Shown here piece after piece: positions 9,201-17,299 of a stretch of DNA of 21,196 nt. The stretch comes from Isoetes engelmannii. Its lineage: Eukaryota > Streptophyta > Lycopodiopsida > Isoetales > Isoetaceae. Both the position numbers and the translations under genes were made by a program. The notes beneath the pieces were generated by a model. That model saw nothing but the letters and a program-made list of their open reading frames with translations, did not search any database and was not told the DNA's origin. The DNA lies in contig JAANSK020271380.1 in assembly GCA_011763485.2 (NCBI GenBank), positions 1-21,196 of the forward strand, written 5' to 3'. Position 1 is the first letter of the stretch. The number at the start of each line of letters is the position of its first letter.

Positions 9201-10582
9201 CAGCTGCGGTTTCACGGTATGGAGATCGAAGGGCGTGCTGTACAAATCATATTAGCTGGGAGCCAAGAAAGTGTGCATTGCCTGTCAGGCATTGTTTCTG
9301 CGGGAGCTTTAGAAAGATAAAGTATCTCTGTAATTAAGCAGAGGAAGCATAATATTTGCCAATCCTTAGTTAAGTGGCACTTTCCAATCCAGAAAGAGGA
9401 GCCAAGCCGGTGGAAGAAAAAGATTTAGTAACATCTTTTTACAGCATAGACAGAATGCAAAAACGTACCTTCACTTGCTCGTATAACTTCCCTAACTGTT
9501 CCCACTGCTCTGAACTGACAAGGGGCCGCAAATAAGTAAGTATGTCAACACACTTCAGCTTTGATTTAGCTTGAAGTAGAATTGCTTTCTTCCCCTCCTC
9601 CAACGGGGCAGTTTCCATAGGACTAACTATTCTCGAACAAAAATACAAAATATGAAATTCAGATATTCTGCTTTTAAATATGATGAAATGCACCAAAAAA
9701 GATGGAAAAATAGATAATAAGGTAATGATGATGGGGTATACAAGCAGCCAGCCTTTTTGAAAATAAGATCTTAACATCATTTACGGTGAGAAAAAGGCAG
9801 GAATACTCCTATCTAAAGTAAAACTCTTAAAAGGAAAAAGGAAGATTTATTAACATCACCAGAAGACCTGTTGTTGTGAGAATGTGATCTGAACTCGATT
9901 TAAGAATCTAAGGACACATTCCCTTAGATAGAGATGAGTAGTATCAGCCTGACAATTTGACAAATCTTCAAGCAAATCTAAGATCCAATGATGAAGGTGT
10001 TGGAATCCTGAAGTTAAAACCTACATTGGCCAAACGATGTGGATAACACCTAGGGTTTGATACTTGACCTTGTGGATCTAACAAGATCCCTGCAATGCAG
10101 AAAATGAAAACCCCCAGTTATTTCTTGCTATTTATAATTACATTTTATAGCACTCAATAATGACATACAGCTTTCCTCAATTAGCACCACAACAACTGAT
10201 AAACATACTTTCTTCAAACACTTGCAGATTGTCTGAAGAGCTGCAATTATTAGGCAAATCTCTAATGCCAGCCACTTCTGTAGTAACCCCGTCTTTTGGA
10301 ACATCCTCAATTTTAGTGCCAACAGTTTCCACTCCTTCAAATTGACCAAGGTCCTGATTCAGAGCTGCGGTCATCGCGTCCACGGCATCACCAGCATGTT
10401 CATGATCATCCTTCCAAAATACAAGGTAGGTAGTCATCAGTCCCAACCCGTAATGAGCATTTATTATCATATTTGTAGGATGTGACACTTAAATTATTCA
10501 GGGAACAATCTTGTAGAATGCCCAGGTAGACCTTCTTTACCTCATCATCTTCCAACAACTTGTTAATGACGTCCTGATCCAT
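4631..10582 (-). CDS. TAF4: Transcription initiation factor TFIID subunit 4 (TAF4), 15 coding exons
   Basis: TAF4 is a nuclear TFIID subunit that pairs with TAF12 through histone-fold contacts and helps RNA polymerase II initiate. Coding exons, read 3' to 5' on the plus strand: 10582-10541, 10410-10209, 9626-9469, 8382-8293, 7683-7090, 6619-6357, 6283-6196, 6127-5992, 5876-5821, 5726-5670, 5608-5468, 5311-5255, 5185-5053, 4986-4864, 4779-4631. Every junction is GT-AG and phase-consistent; the sum is 2289 nt, 762 residues plus TGA. The start is [14 protein letters not shown], followed after the first intron by an acidic tract and [10 protein letters not shown], as in plant TAF4 N termini. An RST domain covers about residues 105-164, a Q/S/T-rich middle about 165-450, and the TAF4 C-terminal domain 451-762. 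Identity is from remembered family motifs, not a search. An unrecognised exon in the longer introns (10208-9627, 9468-8383, 8292-7684) cannot be excluded. Confidence 0.9.
7090..7683 (-). other. TAF4: TAF4 exon 5, long Q/S/T-rich central exon
   Basis: This is the largest coding exon, 594 nt and 198 codons, flanked by acceptor CTACCAG and donor CAG|GTGAGA, phase 0 at both ends. The peptide is rich in Q, S, T and V with short repeats such as SQTQTQSS, and has no recognisable folded domain. That fits the disordered linker between the RST and C-terminal domains of plant TAF4. Because it starts and ends in phase 0, skipping it would leave the frame intact. The plus-strand open frame at 6992-7219 lying partly across it is a shadow. 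Confidence 0.8.
7881..8082. repeat. Tandem duplication (about 103 bp) inside TAF4 intron 4
   Basis: Units beginning GGCTATACATA at 7881 and 7984 run through TGGATCCTCAT, a TTTAACTTAATTTA(A/G)AG block and GTTTAAAATCATAACATA, ending AATAGCGT. They differ by scattered substitutions and small indels. The duplication lies wholly in the intron between exons 4 and 5 and does not touch splice sites. Confidence 0.85.
8293..9626 (-). other. TAF4: TAF4 exons 3-4 encoding the RST domain
   Basis: The RST (RCD1-SRO-TAF4) domain is a plant-specific small helical module that binds intrinsically disordered transcription factors. Here it is split by an intron of 1086 nt. Exon 3 (9626-9469) gives [19 protein letters not shown] followed by [11 protein letters not shown]. 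Exon 4 (8382-8293) gives [20 protein letters not shown] and ends WRAIKAMQ. The pattern of hydrophobic helix, L..LY..., then D-E-F-V-R and a V-x-G-x-x-x-L block is the usual RST layout. The exon 3 donor is AAG|GTACGT and the exon 4 acceptor is ATACAG|ACC, both in phase 0. The N-terminal placement of the RST is normal for plant TAF4. Confidence 0.85.
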
Positions 10583-10696
10583 GCCTCTGGCTACACTGCA
10601 GAAAAATGCTATAATATATCAATTGAATACAAGATTACACATATGCACGCACAGAGAGCATTTCTGCCGTAAACAGGCTTGCATCTATGTCCTTAC
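10541..10696 (-). other. TAF4: TAF4 first coding exon with probable 5' UTR intron
   Basis: The start codon at 10582-10580 sits 14 codons before donor GAG|GTAAAG. Thirteen nt upstream of the ATG is a strong acceptor, a T-rich tract followed by CTGCAG, with AG at 10597-10596. This implies an intron in the 5' UTR. A plausible matching donor, AC|GTAAGG, lies at 10696 on the minus strand and would make a 101-nt intron. The 5' exon and transcription start are inferred, not demonstrated. Confidence 0.55.
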
Positions 10697-10845
10697 GTGT
10701 TTTCTGAGCAATTGCTTGCATCCAAGGCTCACAGCTGATTGACTACCAACTATCAGATTTATTGCAACACACGCACTTCACGTTCTTTCAGGAACATCGA
10801 GTATAAAACGTTTCTTAAAACATACAAACCTAACCAAATCAACGC

Positions 10846-10860
10846 AGGGTTTAGGGTTTA
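10846..10860 (-). promoter_or_regulatory. Telo-box tandem (TAAACCCTAAACCCT) upstream of TAF4
   Basis: Two adjoining plant telo-box units (AAACCCTA type) sit about 150 nt upstream of the proposed 5' UTR splice donor of TAF4. Telo-boxes are common in promoters and 5' leaders of plant genes for transcription and translation machinery, which fits TAF4. Two units is too short for an interstitial telomeric array. Confidence 0.55.
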
Positions 10861-11015
10861 AGATCCAATAGTTTGCTCTCCCTATACGTCGACAGATTAT
10901 TTTATACCTCTGACGTTATCTCTCAGACGGCCATGATTTACCGTAGTGGGCGTATCTCTAATAAGCTTCTCCTATGTATAATTATTTTAGGACGATGCCT
11001 TGGAATATTCGTGTT

Positions 11016-11249
11016 TCAGGGCACCGATCCCAGCCGTCGATCATATTCATTTCGACGGCGGTGTTCCAGATTAGCGGCGATGTCGGCAGTAAAGTCGGAG
11101 ATGGTGGGTATTTTAGAATTGCGATCACTCGTGGTCGGGTTTTGCGGGAGCGGCGCCACTTCCTCTGCTTGCCCCATCTCGGTGGGAATCCCTGTTATGA
11201 TCCACGGTCTGCGAGGGGGTTTCTCTTCTGGTAAGGTTTCTTGCATCAA
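11016..11249 (-). CDS. Coding-like island upstream of TAF4, unknown
   Basis: A 77-codon minus-strand frame in a locally GC-richer stretch. The peptide starts MMQETLPEEKPPRRPW and continues hydrophilic, with KIPTISDFTADIAANLEHRR near the end. All three overlapping frames here are open (plus frames 10873-11298 and 10974-11234), so strand choice rests only on composition. It could be a fragment of another gene or a transposon. It cannot be joined to TAF4 exon 1 in frame by any splice pair I could see. Confidence 0.25.
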   Translation of the reverse strand: MMQETLPEEKPPRRPWIITGIPTEMGQAEEVAPLPQNPTTSDRNSKIPTISDFTADIAANLEHRRRNEYDRRLGSVP

Positions 11250-11373
11250 GAGTTTGAGGCATGTTTTAACAAGACAGGCAAATGTAACCTATGACTAAAT
11301 CCGACACTTGGGGCCAAAAGTGCCCGCAACTATTGATAGCAATAGAAAATTTTTCAAGCTTCCAGTGGCATAA

Positions 11374-11646
11374 TATGTCGCAATTGACATAGAGCGGCTG
11401 AAGACACCATATAAACTAGAAACAGAAGCTCTGGTAGTAGGGACTACTTCATCTTCTCGGGGCTCGAGGCTTCCAGCAGTGCAAACTCAAGGCGATCAGG
11501 CAGCCTTCTCTATACAAAGGCAAGACAACAATACCTCTCAGAAAGCTGCGTTGGAACAAGATTCTGATGTAGAGCTTGCCGAATTTGTCAGGAAGAGGAC
11601 TCAGCAGCAAATTTCGACGTGCCATGTTCTTGTTCTGGCAGTCTAA
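11374..11646 (+). pseudogene. Coding-like exon remnant, plus strand, unknown protein
   Basis: A 90-codon stop-to-stop frame without an ATG. It reads IDIERLKTPYKLETEALVVG, then a serine-rich SSSRGSRLPAVQTQGDQAAF and a charged ELAEFVRKRTQQQ. Composition is convincingly protein-like and differs from the AT-rich flanks. It ends at a TAA just before the T-rich tract where transposon-like repeats begin. Further plus-strand coding-like pieces occur beyond those repeats (12205-12290 and 12440-12640), so this may be the 5' part of a gene fragment split by an insertion. The family is not recognised. Confidence 0.35.
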
Positions 11647-11912
11647 AGGTTGGATTTATTTATTTTTTTTCTTTTTTTTTTAGCCATTTAGGGTGATTTT
11701 CTACTACATTGGTGTCTTATACTTTAACCATTTTAATTGGGCCACATAAGCAAATAAGAAAGAAATGGTTCTCTACTAGTAAAAATATGACGTCCTATTT
11801 TGGCTTGGGTAGGTTGGGTTCCACCTTTTAAGTGGCATATAGTCTTAAAATATACCAGGGGATTTCCCCCGGTATAAAATAAGACAGTGTCACATATGTC
11901 AATTATGTTAGT

Positions 11913-11934
11913 AAAATAAGACATGTCTTATTTT
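11913..11934. repeat. Perfect 22-bp palindrome
   Basis: AAAATAAGACA is followed immediately by its reverse complement TGTCTTATTTT. In the second tandem copy the centre is deleted by 3 bp (around 12069-12087), leaving an imperfect version. Confidence 0.9.
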
Positions 11935-11940
11935 CTTATG

Positions 11941-12151
11941 GTTTTCCACTAGCGTTTTGCTGGCGTCTTATTTTATGACACCTTATAGTGGAAAAACATC
12001 TTCAAATCTATTCGTAATTACGTGGAGTTTTAAAATAAGACAGTGTCACATATGTCAATTATGTTAGTAAAATAAGAGTCTTATTTTCTTATGGTTTTCC
12101 ACTAGCGTTTTGCTGGGCGTCTTATTTTATGACACCTTATAGTGGAAAAAC
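11941..12151. mobile_element. CACTA-like inverted termini in each duplicated block
   Basis: In copy 1, GTTTTCCACTA (11941-11951) faces TAGTGGAAAAAC (11986-11997); in copy 2 the same pair lies at 12094-12104 and 12140-12151. The inner ends read CACTA...TAGTG, as in CACTA transposons, but the enclosed segment is only about 44 bp and shows no further inverted match. It may be a transposon terminus, a MITE remnant or a chance hairpin. Confidence 0.35.
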
Positions 12152-12204
12152 ATCTTCAAATCTATTCGTCGTAATTTTTTGATGTGGAGTTTTAAAGGGT
12201 GTCT

Positions 12205-12640
12205 TACTTGTGGTGCCAGTTCTGGAGCATCTAAAGAACTATGAATTGCAGCGGGAGCATGCTCATCTTGACCAGCATACCTGAAGGAGGAAATTGTTGA
12301 CAGCCTCCATGTCCAACTTCTCCATTCTGCATAAAGTACGAAGGGAGTCAACTGCAGTGCTGCACAAACAGAATAACACTCAATGTCCCTTCAAAATCAG
12401 AACAAACAATACCCCTAGGATAGGAGTCCTTAATTGAGGTCCAGAGAAGCTTTCTGATGTAGGAAATTCTGATGCTGCTGAAAGCAAGCTTTCCTTTTCA
12501 ACCCAATGACAGAGCAACATGATGCCGGAATCATGTTGCTCTAAGATTGAATCGAGCAGCCCCAAGGTCAAGAATGTTGTGAGAGAGGGCAGAAAGGAAA
12601 CTGGATGCCTGCAAATGAAATGGCACTGCTTCATAAAATC
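12205..12640 (+). pseudogene. Broken plus-strand coding-like segments, unknown
   Basis: Segment one reads VPVLEHLKNYELQREHAHLD and stops (TGA); an overlapping frame then reads EEIVDSLHVQLLHSA. Segment two (about 12440-12640) reads KLSDVGNSDAAESKLSFSTQ, a stop, then CCSKIESSSPKVKNVVREGR. The hydrophilic composition and helix-like first part suggest exons of a decayed gene. Opposite-strand frames at 12127-12351 and 12380-12643 are also open, so the strand is uncertain. I recognise no family. Confidence 0.3.
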
Positions 12641-12659
12641 CACATATAGGTCTGTTGTG

Positions 12660-13550
12660 CTTGCCCTTGCCCCACTAAATCCCCTCTTTGCTATTTAGAT
12701 TCCCTGCCCGATGCCTTCTATGGCTTTTGCCTTAAAACCCTTAAAAAATCACCGGGCTGAAGGAATTGAATCGTTTGTATTGTTGAAATAGCGAAATTGT
12801 ATTGTCTTTAATTTGCTCCTCTATTCTATTGAAATTGTGCCAGCTTTGGAAGCCTCTCTTGGAGCTTCTCATGGAAGCTTCATGGGGCTTCTTACACAAG
12901 GCCTCCAAAAAATATTCGTTATAAGTTTTTTACAACAGTTTTAACATAAAACTACTATAATAAAGCAATATTTTTTTGTGGGTTAATATGTTGAATAACA
13001 ATGAAGAGTTATTTACCACAGTTCACCATCATGGTTCTTTATAGTTGTTGGTTTATTTAGTTTAGGACTATATTTAATTTCTATGGTTTAACTATGTGGT
13101 CCAATTAGTAATGTAGGCAATGAACCACTATGGTTTCTCGCTTTAATTGGAGTATAACTTAAAGTGGTTTCCAAGTGAGCGTTTACATCTTTATACGAAT
13201 CAATGTTGTTCCACACTATAAAACGTTTCAAGCTTTTATTGGAAAATGTATATGCTAAGTATTAACGGTTTTTTCATGAAGATAGAAATGATATTGGGAC
13301 AAATCAACACCTTTGCTGTCAAAGTTGCTATAGGTATCTCTAAAAAATGGTAGTGGGTTCTTCATTGAATTAGTAATGTTTTATTCTATGTAATTGGTAC
13401 TGGTTCATACTATAAATCATGAAATATTTATTCAACTTCCCATTGTCAAGAACAACAAAAAATTGATGCAAGTTTTTGTAATAAAAACGGTGTGTTTTTA
13501 TTCATAAAGTACTGCCATACGATTGTTTAATATACCACATAGAAGCATAT
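12660..13550. other. AT-rich intergenic, no recognised gene
   Basis: No coding-like frame. A phrase like ACCACTATGGTTT and variants recur around 13030-13140, suggesting old repeat sequence. Nothing else supported. Confidence 0.5.
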
Positions 13551-13564
13551 ACCAAACAGTTTAG

Positions 13565-13650
13565 AAGGTCCAGGGATTTGAACCCTGGTATTTCCTTTGT
13601 CCTATACAAATAACAAGAGCCAAACAATGAGCATTTGCGCTAGCCTAATG
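13565..13650 (-). mobile_element. Probable tRNA-derived SINE remnant
   Basis: On the minus strand a perfect RNA polymerase III B box, GGTTCAAATCC (13584-13574), sits inside a short stem (CCAGGG...CCCTGG) like a tRNA T arm. About 50 nt upstream is an A-box-like TTAGGCTAGCGCAAATGC (13648-13631). There is no complete tRNA fold, so a SINE promoter or decayed tRNA is the best reading. Confidence 0.45.
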
Positions 13651-13677
13651 TTTCTATAAGATGTTCTGGTCTATATA

Positions 13678-13718
13678 CTTCCTTCCTTCCTTCCTTCCTT
13701 CCTTCCTTCCTTCCTTCT
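13678..13718. repeat. (CTTC)n microsatellite
   Basis: About ten uninterrupted tetranucleotide CTTC units, seen directly. It lies just beyond the A-box side of the SINE-like element. Confidence 0.97.
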
Positions 13719-14116
13719 TTGAATGTTTAGAAAGCAATACAAACCAACAAACTTGAGTCTTCTGCACCTTTCTGCCAAAAACTAGAGCAATCAATGTGAT
13801 GAACTTCATAGAGACGAAAATATTACATATTCATCTACTGTCATACTCATCTTCTACAGCAGAAATAAGATTCAATATTCGCTACAGATCTCTTAAAGTT
13901 TATTCCATCCACTTTGAATCATACCTTACAACCTTAGAATCAGAAGCGTAAAGCTTCTCGTAAATCAGCATCAATGGAATTTGGGCCAGCTTGAAGCCTC
14001 AACTAAACATTTTCAGCATAAGAAGGTTGCAAAAATGCAAAAGGTAAACACAAAAGGATGTACCTTATTCATGACTGTAAAAAAAACATCATTTACCTTA
14101 GAAAACTCTCATGGAC

Positions 14117-14130
14117 AATAATAATAATAA
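14117..14130. repeat. Short (AAT)n run
   Basis: AATAATAATAATAA seen directly, next to the organelle-like tract. Confidence 0.9.
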
Positions 14131-14144
14131 ACACAGGAGCTGCG

Positions 14145-14580
14145 AAAGTACATCAAGTCGTATCCTCTGAGCTACAGCCCCTTTCCTTTCCCCAGCCATT
14201 CTGAGTTAGGCGGAAGCCCGCTCCTACTCCCAGGCAAGAGTCTCCCAATGATTCTGCTCCCCCCTGCATCTAGATGAGAGGTCCCACCCAATCCAAGGTG
14301 GTCTGTCTTGAGCCAAATTCCGTTGTTTCATTTCATGAATGAATGGGATAGGTGCAGAGACTCGATGGAAGCTATCCCAACAAGTGATCCTCCATACTGT
14401 ATCTATGAAATAAATCATACCGCGGGGACGGAGTTGGTGCTCCGCATCCGTAGCATAAATAGTTGTGATTCCAACTTCATGTTCTCGAGTTGCAGAGAAC
14501 AATCTGGACTCTTTCCGACAATCTTTCTGGATTCACTCCGTCTTGCAGCCTTGCTTCCTATTGTTTGGTTATAGCTACAG
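14145..14580 (+). other. Organelle-like insertion resembling the plastid trnL(UAA) group I intron
   Basis: TTGAGCCAAATTCCG at 14308-14322 and GGTGCAGAGACTCGATGGAA at 14351-14370 match, from memory, the Q- and R-side core elements of the group I intron in plastid trnL(UAA); the sequence continues GCTATCCCAAC as in that intron. Base composition is higher in GC than both flanks. Neither trnL exon is visible at the borders, so this would be an internal fragment transferred to the nucleus (NUPT). The minus-strand frame at 14224-14502 is open by chance. Other group I introns with the same core remain possible. Confidence 0.5.
14148..14181 (-). pseudogene. tRNA 5'-half-like sequence
   Basis: On the minus strand GGGGCTGTAGCTCAGAGGAT starts like an organellar tRNA: a 7-nt acceptor strand, TA, and a GCTC D-stem. 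The D-stem partner and the remaining arms are missing. It adjoins the trnL-intron-like tract and may have arrived with it. Confidence 0.35.
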
Positions 14581-14601
14581 GTTCACCCATGTTAACATTT
14601 A

Positions 14602-14691
14602 GCCGGCTAAGCGAGAACTACATAAGGCTGGCTTGGCAAATGACTAAAAATCTGTAGTCGGCTAAGCGAGACTATAGAAGGCTGGCTAGGG
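14602..14691. repeat. Imperfect direct repeat, about 55-bp period
   Basis: G(C/T)CGGCTAAGCGAGA followed by ACTA-TA-AAGGCTGGCT occurs at 14602 and 14657. Confidence 0.75.
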
Positions 14692-15054
14692 CGTCGTTGC
14701 TTATTTTGAGATGAGGTGAATCTATGGCGAGGCGTTGCATGGTCTTCTATTCTATATTTTTTTTCCCTTCCTTGAAAAATCTTTGAAGTTAAGCATTGTT
14801 TGGATGCATGTTATTTAGGTGTTGCGTTATTGGGAGTTTTTGTTTGGAGTGGAGTTATCGCGCCAGATTAGTCGATCTAAACTAGATTTACTTTGTATGG
14901 ATATCTTACTCTGTATTCGTATCTAAAGTGCTTCTTAAGGCATCAGAGTATTTAGTTTTTACTTTCAATTAAGCATTTTTCCTTTATGTTGCAGTGTAGT
15001 GTTTTCCTTTCTGTTGTCTCATATCTTTTAACCATATGACGATAATCTACATGC

Positions 15055-15715
15055 AGACTTTTGTAGCTGGAGCTTGGATATCAAGTCGAGTTCGTTTTTG
15101 TGGTTGTGCAATCTAGATAAGAATGGCATTACATCTACAAGATTTTATTTTAGGGAAGCTAGAAAATCTTATTGGAGTTTATCTTTCTTGCAGGTGATTG
15201 AAGAACATGCATCCCGGTGTAACAAATTTGTTGAATATTTTTCATGTTCAAATATGACATCGGCCATGTGATTCTTTTGCTTCGCTGCTCAGTGTGGCAG
15301 AATTTTCAGAGCCTTATTTTAGTCTATCAATTGGTGAAGTGCTTAGCAATGAGAGTGTTAGTGTCCGTTGCTTAGTGGTTCTATTGATAATGATGAATGC
15401 ACGGTTGAGCTTGATGATGGAGAAGATGAACTATGAAGGAGGAAGGACTCTGTTGATAAGGATTTATCGGTCGATAGTTTATCTAGTGGACATGAGCGTT
15501 CGAAGAGCACCAAAAATGGGTCAGAGACAAATTGATGAGTGGAGGAAGGCATTTAAGCATGACATTTCTGTACCAATCAAAAGAACTTTCATTGAAGAAA
15601 TTGATAGAGTTGTTAACACGGTTTATTTTACATGTAATTTGCTTTCTAATATGTAGTTTCTAGTGTCTTTGTCATGCCGTTGTTTTTTTTTGCAGGCCAA
15701 GAAAAATCATAGCAA
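15055..15715 (+). pseudogene. Series of short coding-like islands with splice-like borders, unknown
   Basis: Plus-strand pieces preceded by acceptor-like signals: TFVAGAWISSRVR after CATGCAG (15056); VIEEHASRCNKFVEYF after CTTGCAG (15194); SVAEFSEPYFSLSIGEVLSN (about 15291-15350), which shifts frame to SGSIDNDECTVELDDGEDEL, a stop, then KDSVDKDLSVDSLSSGHERS; DISVPIKRTFIEEIDRVVN (about 15560-15620); and AKKNHSKFYLPAL after TTTGCAG (15696). In-frame stops and a frameshift show decay. The acidic and serine-rich composition looks like a real host protein, but I cannot name it. It lies immediately upstream of the Helitron remnant. Confidence 0.4.
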
Positions 15716-15784
15716 GTTTTATCTACCAGCATTGTAATTATATTGTTATTTATATACAACATATGGAACCATTGATATTATCGT

Positions 15785-16420
15785 ACAATATAGATGCTAC
15801 ATAGACAGATGATGTTGGTCAATTAACCAATGCAGTAGAGAAATTGAAGCTCGGCCATCTCAAATATGTTTTGCTCTAGGTCAGCCACACCGCAGGTTGT
15901 ACTTGCAGAATCAATGCAGATTCCATCTGGTCAGGTGAAGAGGCGGCTAGCAAAACAACAACATTTGAATGACAGTGATAGGGAAGGATCTATTGCACAT
16001 AGGGAGAGCTCAAAGTTCATCACATGAAATGGAATGTTAATGACACAAGGAGCCCCATCAAAAAACATTATCGGTCATGCCACTCAACAAAAGTAAGTCG
16101 GGCTGGAAGAGATGCTTGGCATATACTAGGCGGGTTACAAAAGCTAGAGCTTTGAGACTATTGTATAACATGGATGCTATAGAGACAATTGAATCTAGCC
16201 AGTTAACCAATGCAGTGATTGTTGAAGCTCAATCAGCTCAAATATATTTTGCCTTTAAGCTAGCCACGCTACATGTTGACCTTGCAAAGCCAATGCAGAG
16301 TCCATCTGGTCAGGTGGAGAGGTAGCCAAGAAGATGCTAACATTTGAATGATGGTGCTAGAGAAGGATGTGTTACACTTAGGGAAAGTTCAAATATCATC
16401 ACATCAAATGTTAATGACAT
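15785..16420 (+). repeat. Diverged direct duplication (about 260-bp units, 379-bp period) within Helitron-like sequence
   Basis: Copy A (15785-16046) and copy B (16164-16420) share ordered blocks: GATGCTA(C/T)A, CAATTAACCAATGCAGT or its variant, AGCCAC, CAATGCAGA, TCCATCTGGTCAGGTG, ACATTTGAATGA and AATGTTAATGACA. Many substitutions and small indels separate them, so the duplication is old. Copy B reads as protein for most of its length; copy A is broken by stops. Confidence 0.75.
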
Positions 16421-17250
16421 CATGGTGCAGTTACTTCTGACAATAGAGGAATATCATCAGTCCAAAGCAGGACAAATAACATTTGATCAAGTGATGGTCT
16501 ACAGATATGAACGCTCATGGGTTTCTCACACGACCTCAGCGGGGCTCATTGTAACACTCCATCTAATAATGCCATCTACAATGGCGACCAATCCATCCTA
16601 TAGGACGTTTGGTTATAAAAGTAATATTGAGAGAAGGAGACACTTGCAGCATAGAAGAGTGGCAAAGCATACAGCTTCGTGGTCGAATTACAATGATGCT
16701 ACACAATGCCCTAATGATAGAAGAGGGTTCAATTTACCTCCTTCTCATGACCTTGACTATAGATGTTTGTATCGTGGGGTCATGCAATGGAAAGCAGAGC
16801 CCCCAGCTTCAAATGTAACTGGGCATGCTAATGGAAACATTCAGTTACCATTGGTTCCCGAACCACCACATGCATTGTTTGAGCTATATACAAGAACATA
16901 TATATTGGGTGATCACTTTTGTATGAATATTGGAAAGTACAATAAAGTATTCTCATTTGTGTCAGTGGACACAAAAATTGATGAGGCGCTGGCAAATGCT
17001 ATTGGTGGACTTACACATTTAGGGTCAATGGTTGCAGATGTCATAAGATGGGAAGACTGTTGCCACCACAAAAGCACTAAGAGCATGCAAATTTTGCACA
17101 AATATACATAATGGATGGTGAGGATGTGCAAGTTGAACATAGGATGTCAAAATTTGATGGATTGAGGCTAGAAATAGTAGTGCGGTTGTAGGCCCTTATG
17201 ACAGAGCTCAATCCATTTGTAGTATTCTTATTAGTACCGCACAAATTATG
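16077..17250 (+). pseudogene. Helitron Rep/helicase N-terminal (Helitron_like_N) remnant
   Basis: Helitrons are rolling-circle DNA transposons encoding a Rep-helicase protein. The frame at 16077-16325 (LAYTRRVTKARALRLLYNMD) ends in TAG; the frame at 16344-17111 carries the family pattern: CLYRGVMQWKAEP, where the usual form is C-x-x-C-x-A-x-x-W-x-x-E, then a G-N-I-Q-L-P block, PEPPHALFELYT, and HFCMNIGKYNKVFSFVSVDT with KIDEALAN and HLGSM. A frameshift before 17092 then gives FAQIYIMDGEDVQVEHRM, a TAG at 17189 and ALMTELNPFV. This order is characteristic of plant Helitron proteins. The second zinc-ligand Cys and the later CC pair are lost, and the Rep and helicase domains are absent. Confidence 0.85.
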
Positions 17251-17299
17251 GATATGCATCCAACCATGGGTGTGACGTTCCCCTAGAATATACAATATA

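Larger units (their letters stand above)
11875..12192. repeat. Direct tandem duplication (about 156 bp) of a transposon-like block
   Basis: Copy 1 (11875-12030) and copy 2 (12031-12192) both begin TAAAATAAGACAGTGTCACA and end at a GTGGAGTTT. Each contains GCGTCTTATTTTATGACACC. Copy 2 has lost 3 bp in a palindrome and gained a few bases near its end. Repeated GTCTTATTTT motifs in both orientations resemble the subterminal repeats of CACTA-type DNA transposons. Confidence 0.8.

Noticed and set aside
10846-10860. Interstitial telomere
   Set aside because: Only two telomere-like units are present; a telo-box promoter element is the simpler reading.
14224-14502. 92-codon minus-strand open frame
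   Set aside because: It lies across the trnL-intron-like structured RNA sequence; openness is most likely due to higher GC and chance.
16913-17295. Minus-strand open frames over the Helitron remnant
   Set aside because: They are antisense to the motif-bearing Helitron frame and have no family features.
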